64,000 nucleotides of DNA from assembly GCA_039583875.1 (NCBI GenBank), contig CM077166.1, forward strand, positions 76,238,564-76,302,563. The letters are read 5' to 3'. The stretch's first letter is position 1. Each line of letters opens with the position of its first letter. The notes under the pieces were generated by a model. It saw only the letters and a list, made by a program, of their open reading frames with translations. It did not search any database and was not told the DNA's origin. The DNA is from Platanthera guangdongensis (Eukaryota > Streptophyta > Magnoliopsida > Asparagales > Orchidaceae). The position numbers and the translations under genes were made by a program. Positions 31,437 through 42,992 of this stretch are shown in pieces.

Positions 31437-32821
31437 ATGTTGCAGAGCCGCTTCCCTCCTCACCACTTCCAGTCAACTGCAGCCTTGGCCGCTTATTCCA
31501 AGATAGGCGTCGGATCAGAACTAATCACCGTAGGTATTGCAGAGCTCTCAGATGACTTCCACAACCTTCTCATCCTTCTCGACACTTCCAGCCTCTCCTT
31601 CACTCTCCAGGAACCCTGCCAAATTTTATTCCCAGAAGTTCCGAATTCTTCTCCAATCTAAAGGTGAAAAGGAATGGAAAAGTCCTGAAATCCAAAGTGA
31701 AGGGTTTGAAAATTAAGTTCACAAAGACCTCTGTCTCTCAGCTTCTCCGATTGCCGCTTGTCGATGAAGAAGATCACTTAGTTGCTGAAGACTCTGACAG
31801 AACAACCCATTTCTGTGGCTTTTCAACTGATGCTCAGTACTTCAAAAGGTTAGACATGAATGCAGAAGGCAAATTTTTGGTTGATGTTATTGGCAAAATT
31901 TTACTGTGCAAGACACACTCCATCAGAGACATTCCATCATATTTCTTCGACATAATGCAAGCAATTGTCTGCCGCAAGAAATACCAATTTGGTATGCTGA
32001 TTCTGGATAAAATTAAGGACAGTTAAAAATCCCCCAACTACGCCAGAATTATCTCTCTGCTCCTCCATGAAACAAATCCTGAGGTCTTCAACTTCTCCAA
32101 AGGGACCCCTCTTCACCACATGAAAAAGGTCTCCATCTCTTCCATTCAGAGATGGGATCTCAAGCTAAAGAATTCTGCCCAAGCTGCAAAGATCTCAGAA
32201 GTTCCAGAGGTTCCAGCTATAGAGGACAGGACTCCATCTCCCTCTCCTCATCATGTGTCCAGCTCCTCTAGTGCACTAAGTGAGGGGGAGCCTGCTCCTT
32301 GTAGCCAAGTCAGGCAGCCCTCTCCTTAGCCAGAAATTCCTTCTCTACCTCATACTCCACAAAGTCCAGCCACTCCTTCAGATCAAATACCTCAAGACTC
32401 TCTTCTGCCCACAACTGTTGCTATAGATGCTTTGATTGCAGAGCTCTCTGAAGAGGTGATGCCTATTCCTTCTCTATCTCCTCCAGCTCCATCCTCTGAA
32501 TGTCACAAGGACTCTACTCCAGCACAATCTCCTGTACATTCTCTAGCTAGAACAACAGCCAAATCTCCAGATGCCCTCCAAGACCAGCAAGACACCATTC
32601 TTATTTCTGATGAGCCTTCTCCTGAGCCAGCTGAGGCCCCTCTCAGAAATCTAGAATTCTCTCTTCCTCAGGATACAGAAGAAGGGGTTGCTCTCACTCC
32701 CACCACCAGAGCTCACAGCTCTGTGATAATTGAAGAAATAGGTCCTTGGGTAACTCCTTCTCTCCCTACTGCTGCTCCCTCTACTGCTGTTGTTACAGTC
32801 TCTTCCTCCTCAGATTTGCTA
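31437..32821 (+). pseudogene. Env-like accessory ORF of B, truncated
   Basis: ATG at 31437 opens a frame to 31661; a frameshift near 31640 and stops TAA 32024 and TAG 32327 follow, but the second frame can be read on to 32821. Shared features with A: FFSNLKVK-type strand, WxCGF-like segment, KFLVDVIGKILLCK, LDKIKDS, HHMKKVSISSIQRWD. After residue 220 it becomes Pro/Ser-rich low complexity. The frame runs straight into the palindromes of the C LTR fragment at 32822, so the C-terminus is lost. Confidence 0.75.
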
Positions 32822-33073
32822 TCGAGCGCAGAGTGTCGACTTCGCGGGCTAAGTGTCAACACGGGTCGACACGCCCTGCGACACGCCCGTGTCGCAGACC
32901 GTGTGCCCAGTCTCGACACAACGTCGAGACCAAAGTGTCGACTTCCCGGCTGAGTGTCGACACAAGCTTGACACGCCCTGGGACACGCGCGTGTCCCAGG
33001 CCGTGTGCCTTCAGCCAGAACCAAAAACTGGCCCAAAACGTCCCCCGTCGCTCCTTTGAGTTTCGGGGCGTTA
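32822..33073 (-). repeat. 3' LTR of C, 252-base remnant
   Basis: It matches 40010-40262 closely, starting on the minus strand at TGTAACGCCCC (33073). It stops inside the palindrome array at TCGAGCGCAGAG; about 2 kb expected from the 5' LTR is missing. Confidence 0.9.
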
Positions 33074-33091
33074 CAACTCTCCCCCTCTCAA
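33074..33091 (-). promoter_or_regulatory. Polypurine tract of C
   Basis: Minus-strand GAGAGGGGGAGAG directly precedes the LTR start at 33073. Confidence 0.8.
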
Positions 33092-36000
33092 AGAATTTCG
33101 TCCTCGAAATTATATAAAGGAAAGACATGTACAAAACCAAAATTTGTACCTGAGCGGAACAACTCCGGATACTCGTCAAGCATAGTCTGCTCTCGCTCCC
33201 AAGAGAGCTCCTCACGACTACAATTGTCCCACCGGACCATGACCATCCTGATCTCTTTATTGCGTAGCCGCTTGAACTCCGAGTCCTCAATCCGCACGGG
33301 CTTGATCTTTGTCGTCAGCCCACTATCCACCGGAACTTGATTAACCGCGATCACTTGCGTAGGCTCTTGCACCGCCTTTCAAAGCACTGAAATATGGAAT
33401 ACATCATGTAAACCACTAAGCTCCACTAAAAGCTTCAACCGATAGGCCGCTTCACCAACTCACTCCAGAACCTCAAACGGTCCAAGGTACCTCGGGCTTA
33501 GCTTTTTCAATCGCCGCACCCGCGAAACACCCTTGAACGGCTTGATCTTTAAGTATACATAATCGCCCACAGCGAACTCCACGTTCCTGTGCTTAGCATT
33601 ATAGTACTTTGCTTGCCGGTCCTGAGCGATAAGCAACCTCTCCCGAATGGTTCTCACCAAAGAAGTAGCATCCTCCACTTCCGATCGCTTATACAACTTT
33701 GACTCACCCGTTTCTAACCAAGACAACGACGTGCGACATTTTCTACCATATAGGGCCTCGAAAGGCGCCATCAGAATACTCGCTTGGTAGCTATTATTGT
33801 ATGCGAACTCCACCAAATAAAGGTGGTCCTCCCACTGCTTTCCAAAATCCAAGACACACATGCGGAGCATGTCTTCCATGGTTCTATTGACCCTCTTGGT
33901 CTGCCCATCCATTTGTGGATGGAAGGCTGTGCTGAATTTCAACTTAGTTCCCAACATTTGTTGCACTAGCCTCCAATCATTGGACGTGAACCGCCCATCT
34001 TGGTCACTCACGATGCTGCGGGGCACACCATGAAGCCGTACTATGTTATCCACATAAAGCTTTGCCAACTTCTCCACCGGATCATCCTTCCTATGCGGAA
34101 TAAAATGCGACACCTTCGTTAATCGATCAACAACCACCCAGATGGCGTCGTTCCCCTTTTGCGACCTTGGCAAACCGTGCACAAAGTCCATCGAGATGTC
34201 GTCAAATTTCCACTCCGGAATAGGCAAGGACTTAAGGAATCCTCCCGGCTTTTGGCACTCCGCCTTTACCAAGGCACAAGTTTGGCACTTCACTACGTAT
34301 AGCGCCACATCTTTCTTCAAACCCGGCCACCAAAATAGTTTCTTCACATCACGGTACATCTCCGTGCTCCCCGGGTGAATCGAGTACTTGGTATGGTGCG
34401 CCTCGTACAACAACTCCACCCGTAACTTTCCCACACTTGGGACGCACAGACGGCCATCTTTCCAAAGTAATCCATCCTCCACGACGAATTTGGAATTTGA
34501 CCCATCCAGAGCCTCTACCATGAACTGCTTCATATGAGCATCCATATCCAAAGCCTGCCGAATACGATCAGTCAGGTCATATTAGACTTCAGTCCAATTC
34601 AGAACTGCTTCAGCACTTGATTGCCTGTCCACATAAACAATCTCCAACGCCTCCAACTCCCACACCAACTGCTCATCATACACCGATAGCCAATTGGCTT
34701 GAGCTGGGGCTCGGCGACTCAATGCGTCCGCAACGGCATTACCCTTACCAGGCACGTAGTGGATCTTGAATGTATAGTCCCCCAGGAACTCCATCCATCT
34801 ACGCTGCTGCATATTCAGATCCTTCTGATCAATAAGATATTTCAGGCTCTTATGATCGGTGTAGATATCAATCTTCACACCGTACAAATAGTGTCTCCAC
34901 AGCTTCAAGGCAAAAATCACGGTCGTTAACTCCAAGTCATGGACCGGATAGTTCCTCTCGTGCACCTTCAGCTGTCTCGAGCCATAAGCTATTACACTTC
35001 CGTGTTGCAGTAGCACGCAACCCAAACCGTTGCCCGAAGCATCACTATAAATCTCATAGCCTTCGGTCCCACATGGCGAACTCAGCACAGGCGCCGTGGT
35101 CAACCGACACTTCAACTCCTCAAAAGCTCGCGCGCACTCCGGCGTCCAAACAAACTTATGCTCTTTCCTCGTCAAAGTAGTGAGAGGTAACGCTATCCGC
35201 GAGAAGTTCTCTACGAAGCGCCTATAATAGCCGGCAAGCCCCAGAAAATGCCGGACTTCCGCTACCGTAACAAGCTCAGGCCACTCCCGTATTGCAACGA
35301 TCTTCGCTGGATCCACAGCAATACCCTCTCCACTCACTATATGACTGAGGAACGCCACTGAGGATAGCCAAATCTCGCACTTCGAGAACTTGGCATACAA
35401 CTAATTTCTCCTTAGCGTCTCCAACACCAAATGAAGATGCTTAAAGTGATCTTCCTCACTTTGCGAGTACACCAAAATATCGTCGATGAAGACGATCACG
35501 AAATGGTCCAAGTACTCCCTGAAAGTCCTGTTCATCAGATCCATGAACACTGACGTCGCATTAGTCAGCCCAAACGGCATGACCGTAAACTCATAATGCC
35601 CGTATCTCGTACTAAATGCTGTCTTCGGGATATCACTCTCCCTTATTCACAGCTGATAGTACCCAGCCTTGAGATCCAACTTCGAGTACACCATCGACCC
35701 GACTAACTGATCAAAAAGATCATCAATCCGGGGGATTGGGTACTTGTTCTTCTTCGTCAGCTTGTTGAGCTCCCGATAATCAATACATAGCCTCAAGCTT
35801 CCATCCTTCTTCATAACAAAGAGGACCGGTGCGCTCCAAGGTGAAGAACTCGGGCGCACATACCCTTGCTCCAACAACTCTTGCAGTTGAACTTTCAGCT
35901 CTGCCATTTCCTTAGGCGCTAGCCGATAAGGAGATCGTGACACAGGCTTTGCACCTGGCACTAGCTCAATCGTAAAATCTATCTCCCGTTGAGGCGGGGC

Positions 36001-36518
36001 TCCAGGAAGATCTGCGGGGAACATATCAGGGTATTCCGATACCACTGTAATACAATCCAACACGGGCTTCGGCTTTGCAACCTCCACTAGTGTAAAGAAC
36101 AGTTCTGCACCGGCACGAACTGCCTTCACCACCTGAAGAGCAGACATCAACGTCTTGCTCGACCCCTTTAAGCCCGTAAAAGTCATTTCACGACTTGCTC
36201 CCAGCTTGACTTCCTTACGACCGCAGTCAATATAGGCCTGCTGCTCCGAGAGCCAGTCCATGCCAAATATAACGTCGAACTCCACCAACGGAAGTAAAGA
36301 CACCTGCAGGTCGAACTCCTGATTCCCAATACGAATCTTAACATCGCAGATCCTATCTGATCGCATCGAACACCCATTGGGCAACAACACATCCAACTTA
36401 TCCTTCGCCATCGAAGAAGGGACTCCAATGCGTGATATAAATCCTTCGGACAAGAAGGAGTGTGAAGCTCCCGTATCGAAGAGTGCTCGTGTCGGATTTT
36501 CACAAATCAAAACAAATC
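33088..36518 (-). pseudogene. pol: Pol of gypsy C with chromodomain-like end
   Basis: Protease opens the second exon, with [10 protein letters not shown] near 36470. [15 protein letters not shown], then a TGA near 35645 just after [17 protein letters not shown] near 35490, and a TAG near 35400 before LYAKFSKCE. RNase [17 protein letters not shown] and DALSRR near 34715. A stop at 34582 precedes integrase (34551-33460): H..H..CQTC zinc finger, then catalytic Asp in SMDFVHGLP, Asp in VSDQDGRF and Glu in NRTMEDML. Downstream pieces to 33088 include LRNKEIRMVMVRWD..EELSWERE..YPELF, a chromodomain-type fold thought to guide integration to marked chromatin. Most stops fit CGA-to-TGA or CAG-to-TAG. 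Confidence 0.9.
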
Positions 36519-36594
36519 CTAAACAAGAAGTGGTAAGGTAACATGTGCATAACAAGTATTTAAAGAAATTGACTTGCTATAAATTAAACCGTAC
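36519..36594 (-). other. 76-base intron at the gag-protease junction of C
   Basis: On the minus strand the gag codons for Val-Val-Thr-Gly are cut after the first base of Gly by GTACGG; an AT-rich stretch follows, ending CTTCTTGTTTAG. The next exon completes the Gly codon and continues into protease in frame. Retained, the intron ends gag with TAA within six bases. Gypsy E has an intron at the same codon and phase. Length and composition are normal for a short plant intron. Confidence 0.75.
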
Positions 36595-37738
36595 CTGTCA
36601 CCACATCAGCCTGTTTGATGGCCTCCTGTTGGCCAAGATTATAAACCCTTGGTTGGGCCGGAGCATAATGGGATGCGGTCGACTCCACCGCCTTTCCCTT
36701 CTCTTCGTAAGTAGCTCCCGACCTTCTCTCGGACTTAGGATATCCGCTCCAACAATCGCTGGCAAAGTGCCCCGTCTTTCCACAAGTAAAACACGCGCCC
36801 GGGGTCCGACTCGTAGTCGCCCCCGAAGCGCTAGAAGGATCTGGACTCGAAGTCCTATGCTTCTTGAAAGACCTCCGATAGCCGGTCTTTGAAGTAGTCG
36901 GCACTTTAAATTCAGATTTCCTATCACCCAAGCCTTTCTTTGCTTGTACATTCTCCATGTCCTTTTCCAAGGACCGGGCAGTATTGACCAAGGTTAAGAA
37001 ACTCTGCGTCATCGGCCCCGAAAGTAGTAATCTCAACTCATCTCTCAAGCCTTCATAGAAGCGATTAGTCTTGCGCTCCTCATCCACGATAGTGGAGCTA
37101 GCATATCGACTCAAACGAGTGAACTCATGGAGATATTCATCCACGCTCTTCTCACCCTGAACCAACTTCAGAAATTCATTTTCCAACGTTATCTTCTGCG
37201 TCGAAGGGAGGTATCTAGCCAAGAACAATCTCGAGAACTCTTCCTTCGAGACATCACCAAGTTGCCTACCTCTCAGTAAGTGCAGCTCCAATCCTTCCCA
37301 CCACATTCTCGCTTCACCGTCCAGAAGGAACGTAGCGATGGTGGTCATTTGCCACTCCTCCGTCTCCGTTGCTGTCATGACTCTCTTCACCCCGGAGAGC
37401 CAATCTTCAGCCTGGGATGAGTTTCCTAACCCCGAGAATAACGGAGGGTTAAAGCTCATTACATGCTTAAGCTGCCTCTCAGTTGCCCTCCTTGGCACCA
37501 CCGGTTCCACAACCACTTGCTCCACTCTCCTCGGCTCAGCCTCTTAAAGAGGTTCCTGCTCCATTACAGGAGCGGGCTGCTGCGTTTGCCTTGCAGGCTG
37601 CGCATTTATCACGGCCAACACCGCTTCAGCCACCAATCGTATGTTCTCAGCCGACAGAGGTGTTGCAGGAGCAACATCCGGTGCACTACTAGCCTCAGAA
37701 ACTCGGCGTTCTGACGGCCCAACACCACTTCTGGTCAC
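36595..37738 (-). pseudogene. gag: Gag of gypsy C, one in-frame stop
   Basis: One minus-strand frame with a TAA at 37546. Features: Ala/Pro-rich N-terminus, gag fold (FNPPLFSGLGNSSQAEDWL near 37440, FLARYLPSTQK near 37215, GLRDEL near 37050), basic linker, one zinc knuckle CFTCGKTGHFASDC near 36790, and the conserved gag end DVVTG. No ATG opens the frame: it begins at GTG right after CACTATAG, like an acceptor, so an upstream exon or another start is possible. Gag assembles the particle. Confidence 0.85.
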
Positions 37739-37950
37739 CTATAGTGGTACAAAACACCGTTAAGCAACCAAATAAAATTGCAAACAGCAATCATAGGAAC
37801 ACGCAGGTTCCTCAAACACGAGTATTTTCATTCCTAAGTGGACATTCATGGGTTCTTTTACCATTATAACGATGACGCACACAATGTGCTCACCACCCCT
37901 TAAAACGAATTCGTCCACGAATCCATCTTAAGCCCGACCAAAACCAGTAG

Positions 37951-37960
37951 TCTGATACCA
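37951..37960 (-). promoter_or_regulatory. Primer-binding site of C
   Basis: Minus-strand TGGTATCAGA three bases from the LTR end GTTACA; initiator-methionine tRNA type. Confidence 0.85.
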
Positions 37961-37963
37961 AAT

Positions 37964-40262
37964 TGTAACACCCCTATCCGTCATATAGTATATAGCAGTA
38001 GGTCCGGCCGGGGCCCGACGCCGTATGCCACAGACAGACCGAGTGGTTACTCATGGAAACCATCCAACCAATCAACGTCCTACACAGAGCATTCTAGAGG
38101 AAGCAGTTTATAAAAGTTGCAAATAAGAACCCAACACTAAAGCATGAATGTCCACTAATCTGAAATAGGAATGTTATACAAATACCAACATAAGCCTTAA
38201 GGCCTTACAAAATGTTTCACTTGATATTACATGATTTACAAACCACGGCACGCAGGCCGGTCATATATGAATAAAACAATAAACACTTCCTATTGGGCCT
38301 TAAAGGGCCGGCTTCGCAAAAAGGGCTTTAGCCCGCTATTGACCGCTTGGTCCAGCAGCACCTGCAAGCAACAAACCACCGCACGGTGGCAAAACAAGGC
38401 AACGGTCAGCAATGCTGACCAAATTATAACGATCTCGCCCCCAACTCGGGGCGGCGATGCTCCTTCCCTGCATTTCATTAGAATAAGCGAGCAATATATA
38501 TATTTAGCCATTTCATTACAGACGTTTGCTCGCATGGCCACACGCCCCGTGCTCTCAGGGCACATTCTCGGTGAACCGGTCGATGTCACGTCAATTAAAG
38601 CCATAGACATTCCGGACTCACCACCGCCACTTTGATGGCCAAACCTATGAGCAATTTGTCTTCTTGGCCTGGGTCACAACAATTTAAGCCATCGACCGCC
38701 GAAGACCCTAATCTATGCCAACGGCAAGTGTCACGTGCCTTTAGGTCTCTTTAACAGAACAACATAGAGCGGGTACGGTTCCATCTAACCCGTGCTCACA
38801 TCGCAACGACAATTTAAGCCATTTGCGTGGGTCAAACTTTCACCGAGTCCCGTTTCCATCACATTTCACATAACCCGGTTATGTTTAAGTTGGCTCTCAG
38901 GCAACCAAGTTGGCAGGATCTCGTATCCGCCCAGTTTTTCGGGTGCACCTTTGGGTTAGTCCCCAAGGCTCCCTGCTGCAATCTACCGCGTAGAAAACCC
39001 AAAAACAATCAATAGCACGGAGTCTTCTCCGACATTTATGCAATGCAACATCACTGATCCAGACCAACAAGTCCGGGTAGGCTTCACACATCATGCCTAT
39101 GTCCATTCTCGCTTATAGACTCTAAACAATGGGGACTTCACATATCTACCCGAAGGAACGCCTCCAACTCTCCGCAAACTCGCAAGAGCGGGCTTCCTAT
39201 GCAAAGAAGGAGAGCTACTCATGCTCAATAAGAGAATCGTTACCCTAGCGTTCCTCTTTGGCTCCATTGAAAAGTAAGCGGATGAAAAGCACCGCACTAG
39301 CTTTGCCTCCGTGGATCTGGAGTCGGCTCGCGATTCGGAGCTTCGAAGCTCCTCCAATGGCTGGATCTAGCTCCTTCTTCCTTCCTTGGCTCTCCTCTCT
39401 CTCTATACTTTTAGAAAGATAATAACTTATGAAAAGTGAGGGTTTCTAAGTCCAATCCCGGGTATATCCCTTTAGGAACAACCCCCAGCCGTTGTATCAT
39501 CAATTAAAGAAATGAACGGCTTTGATTCGGGACTGAAATGCCCAATCTGGACCGAACACGGCCTGGCACACGCCCGTGTTCAGGGCCGTGTGCCTTATTC
39601 GCCGTCAAAATCGAATCGCCTGAAACAACACACGGGTATCGAACATGCCCGTGTTCGACCTGACACGCCCGTGTTCCACAAGACACGGCCGTGTACCCCC
39701 ATCATTTTTCCCCGAAAACAACCCGAGCACTGCACAGGTTCTAGGACACGCCCGTGTCCTTGCCCGTGTCACCTCAACACGCCTGGACCCCAGGCCGTGT
39801 ACACGGTCTCGACACTCGACACTTCGTCGAGCGAAGATCGTCGATCAGATGACACGGTCTTGGACACGCCCGTGTCCTAGGTCGTGTGCCTTGTATCGAC
39901 AAAATGTCGAGACCAAAGTGTCGACTTACCGGGACGAGTGTCGACATGGGTTGATATGCCCTGCGGCACGCCCGTGGCGCAGGCCGTGTGCCATGTCTCG
40001 ACACTTCGTCGAGTGCAGAGTGTCGACTTCGCGGGCTAAGTGTCGACACGGGTCGACACGCCCTGCGACACGCCCGTGTCGTAGGCCGTGTGCCCAGTCT
40101 CGACACAACGTCGAGACCAAAGTGTCTACTTCCCGGCTGAGTGTCGACACAAGCTTGACACGCCCTGGGACACGCCCGTGTCCCAGGCCGTGTGTCTTCA
40201 GCGAGAACCCAAAACTGGCCCAAAACGTCCCCCGTCGCTCCTTTGAGTTTCGGGGCATTACA
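37964..40262 (-). repeat. 5' LTR of C (2299 bp)
   Basis: Minus-strand ends TGTAATGCCCC (40262) and GGTGTTACA (37964). U3 carries the palindrome array; the rest is non-coding with a G+C-rich patch. ORFs rich in Thr-Arg-Pro or Cys-Arg-Arg across the array are repeats in translation, not genes. Confidence 0.9.
39548..40205. repeat. GACACGCCCGTGTC / GTGTCGACAC array (C LTR)
   Basis: Palindromes GACACGCCCGTGTC are followed by (C/T)AGGCCGTGTG and alternate with GTGTCGACA and GTCGAGAC sites. Units recur roughly every 50-110 bases. The GTGTCGACAC core is identical to the motif of copia A although the elements are unrelated. Confidence 0.9.
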
Positions 40263-41786
40263 TCTACCATGCTAGTACTTCCTGTTACTCGCTTCATAGG
40301 TGGACACCCTACGACATCAAGCATCATAAAGGGCCTTTCCTGGTCACACCAGTACTTCATGTGCCTCATTCACAGGTTGAACCCAAAACATAACATGGCT
40401 ATTTTTCCTGGGCTACCACTCCAGTACTCCCTGCTACTCCTTTTCGCAGGCATAACCCGTTGACTTCTTAAACTACACGGTTATCACGGATTCTTCTCCG
40501 GTTCGTATGCAACATCACCAATCCAGACCAACCTGTCCAGATGGGCTTCACACAGCATGTCTATTCCGTACTCCAATTCCGGATCTATATGCCAACAAGG
40601 GGATTTCATGAATCACCCAAAAGACTCCCAAAATCAGCCACCTCTTGGTGGGGGAATCACAATTATATGCCAAAAGGAAGCCTTCACATGGCTAGGAAGA
40701 AAAGTCGTTACCCTTGACGACCGCTTCGGTGCCATGAACGCAAAGCTAGCTTGAATGGATCACAAGAGCTTTTCCTCCGCAACGCCGGCTTCCAATCTCT
40801 CGTCGGTAAACTACAGCACCACCACCAGCAGCCCTTCCCCTTCTTCCTCCTTCTTCCTCTCTCTTTCTCTCTCTAAGCTTGTAGAAAGATGAAGGCCAAA
40901 ATGCACTATGAGAAATCCTTTCTCATTCACGGCGTTAAGGAAAGCTAGAGGCCTTTCAGCCTTTGGATACAGGCTGAAGGAATGGACGGCCACGATTTTG
41001 CCAAAAACACCGATTTTGACTTGACGCCGTGTCCCAGGCCGTGTGCCTCAAGCGGTGGTCAACCGACCTATCCAGGCCGTGTGACATGCCCGTGTGCCTC
41101 AAGCGGTCCTGTGACACGCCCGTGTCCCAGGCCGTGTGCCTCAAGCGGTGGTCAACCGACCTATCCAAACCAATGAAACGCCCATGGGACACGCCCGTGT
41201 CATGGGCCGTGTCACCCAACACGCCTTCCGACACGCCCGTGTCTGTGGCCGTGTGCTTGGGCAAAAAATAATCCCAAACAACCCGAGACTTCACACGGCC
41301 TGTGACACGCCCGTGTCCCAGGTCGTGTGCCCAGACACGGCATGAAGACACGCCCTGTCGAAACTTTTCGTCGGGCTGAGTTCGTCAACCCAAATTGACA
41401 CGCCCTGTGACACGCCCGTATCACAGGCCGTGTGCAACTTTTCGACACTCGACACCCACGTCTCGACACTCGACGATAGTCGAGCAAAAGTCGTCGAGCA
41501 CACGACACGGCTTGGGACACGCCCGTGTCCTGTGCCGTGTGCCCCTTCTCGACACATCGTCGAGCGAGAAATCGTTGACACCAAGGCCGATCGTCGACAC
41601 GGCCTCGACACGCCCTGCGACACGCCCGTGTAGCAGGCCGTGTCCGCTGTTCGACGACCGTCGACTCCAAATTTCGTCGACTTCGCGGCCAACTCGTCGA
41701 CCCCCGCTTGACACGCCCTGGGACACGCCCGTGTCCCAGGCCGTGTTACCCAAAAATTTCCTGTTTGAGATATTTGGGCTGTTACA
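40263..41786 (-). repeat. LTR fragment of a gypsy related to C
   Basis: The outer end is TGTAACAGCCC on the minus strand at 41786. The stretch 40455-41000 aligns loosely with 38980-39500 of the C LTR, and both then enter an array of the same palindromes. The inner part is missing at the C boundary, so C may have inserted into this older LTR. Confidence 0.7.
41025..41758. repeat. GACACGCCCGTGTC array with 93-base tandem duplication
   Basis: Same motif set as the C LTR, plus TCGTCGA sites near 41365-41700. Segment 41028-41074 (CGTGTCCCAGG to CCGACCTATCC) is repeated at 41121-41167. Translated ORFs on both strands are artefacts. Confidence 0.9.
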
Positions 41787-42234
41787 CAACATGTGAGGGT
41801 TATGTAGTATGGGATGCATAACCTCACCACATGAATGCGACTAGCACGTTTCTTTTTCATTGCATGAGAATGTCATGTAGTATGGGATGCATAACATTTT
41901 CATGCGTATGCCGCTCATAACATGCATTAGGGCCTTTTTAGAATGCATAGCACAATCATGCATAGCATAACATTGCATAAGCACAACGTGCCGAGCTAAA
42001 GATTGCGGGATGACATATGTACACACATGGTTTTAAATTAGAAAATGAATATAATACATGCATCCATGTCATAGGCACAAGAGTCAATAGGATGAGAGGA
42101 TATCATCCTAAGTAGGACATAGCATCATTACAAAATCCTAGAGCAAGTTGCAGCGTAAGCAAGTGTCTTTTTAAGTATGGTTTGATCTAGTTGTGTGGCT
42201 TTATCGTAAGCTAGGATTTTGATGAGTTGTTCGT
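41787..42234. other. Non-coding DNA before gypsy E gag
   Basis: Contains TATGTAGTATGGGATGCATA twice (about 41802 and 41873) and several CATAGCATAA-like words. It ends with a T-rich run and TTTTTAG at 42238-42245 directly before the gag ATG, a possible 3' splice site. No LTR end or primer site of E is visible. Confidence 0.5.
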
Positions 42235-42246
42235 TTGCTTTTTAGA

Positions 42247-42537
42247 ATGCCGCCAAAGCGTCCTGCGACGAGGTCGACTCCCCAGTCGGAGGGTGAGTCA
42301 TCAGGTGCGCAAAGTGACGCGATTATCGAGAGTCTGCGTCAGAGCAATGAGGCTCTGTCAAGGCAGTTGGTTGCGATGCAATCGCAAATTGAGTCTTTGT
42401 TGTCTGCCGCTCCCGCGCAACAACCTTCAGCGCAAGAGCCCGCCTCGGGCCAAGCCGTGCCCGATACCCCTGCTCCTTTGGTGCCCCCGATGGTGATACC
42501 ACCAGAAATGAATTTCATATGACACTTCCGGCGGTTG
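42247..42537 (+). pseudogene. gag: Gag of gypsy E, N-terminal part
   Basis: ATG at 42247 (MPPKRPATRS) opens a frame with a Gln/Ser-rich helix and Ala/Pro-rich linker to TGA at 42520. The TGA stands where an Arg codon (CGA) is likely, because the frame then reads into the FRRLGPPTFDG core of gag across the D insertion. The first residues are basic and low in complexity, as in other plant gypsy gags. Confidence 0.75.
42533..42537. other. Target-site duplication of D, left (GGTTG)
   Basis: Identical to 62844-62848, directly flanking the two LTR outer ends of D. Confidence 0.95.
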
Positions 42538-42724
42538 TGTTGGAACACCCTATTACTAATTTGAGTCAGGATCACTATGTCTCTAGGAAACAAATGTTTA
42601 ACCTCCTGTATAGCTCTATAGGTCAATTAGAATTGAGTCTAAGGGATAGAAGTCTAGGTTTGGAAGCTGCCCTCAAGACCAGGATTTTCTGTTTGGAGAC
42701 TAAGTCATATCGTATAGCTCAGCA

Positions 42725-42992
42725 CGACGATTCGTCGAACTCCGATCGACGATCGTCTAGCTCAACTTCGACAGATCGTCGAACTCCATTCGACGATCGC
42801 TGAGCTCAACTTCATCATATCGTCGAACTCCATTCGATGATCGGTGAGCTCAGGTCGACGATTTTGACTCTGCTTTGGATCTTTATCTCTGAGCTCAGTT
42901 CGACGATCTTTGAGCTCAGATCGACGATATTTTACTGTTGTATATTTCCAGATCGCTGAGCTCAGTTCGACGATAGCAGAGCTCAGTTCGAC
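42725..42992. repeat. TCGTCGAAC / GATCGACGAT array, LTR copy (D)
   Basis: TCGA centres near 42736, 42747, 42769, 42780, 42791, 42824, 42835 and 42856: steps of 11, 22, 11, 11, 33, 11 and 21 bases, all close to multiples of one helical turn. Further members alternate with GAGCTCAG. The 3' LTR repeats the array at 61510-61790. Confidence 0.9.

Larger units (their letters stand above)
24154..32821 (+). mobile_element. Element B: Sirevirus copia, TACTCGAGTA family, 3' end lost
   Basis: Complete 5' LTR, primer site, gag, pol with a deletion in RT/RNase H, second palindrome array, TATA box and most of the env-like ORF. It ends abruptly at 32821 against a fragment of gypsy C; no polypurine tract or 3' LTR of B is in the window. 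Confidence 0.9.
32822..40262 (-). mobile_element. Element C: gypsy chromovirus, 3' LTR mostly lost
   Basis: On the minus strand: 5' LTR (40262-37964), primer site, gag, gag-protease intron, protease-RT-RNase H-integrase-chromodomain, polypurine tract, and 252 bases of 3' LTR. The integrase C-terminus and the chromodomain-like end place it in the plant chromoviruses, probably near Tekay/Del. No target duplication can be tested because the left end is missing. Confidence 0.9.

Noticed and set aside
32853..33059. Read-through fusion of the B env-like ORF into the C LTR as a new gene
   Set aside because: The continuation is only palindrome array translated by chance and the upstream frame already has stops.
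39512..41860. Long ORFs on both strands rich in Arg, Pro, Thr and Cys
   Set aside because: They are translations of the GACACGCCCGTGTC and GTGTCGACAC arrays in several frames at once; the palindromes give mirror ORFs on the opposite strand.
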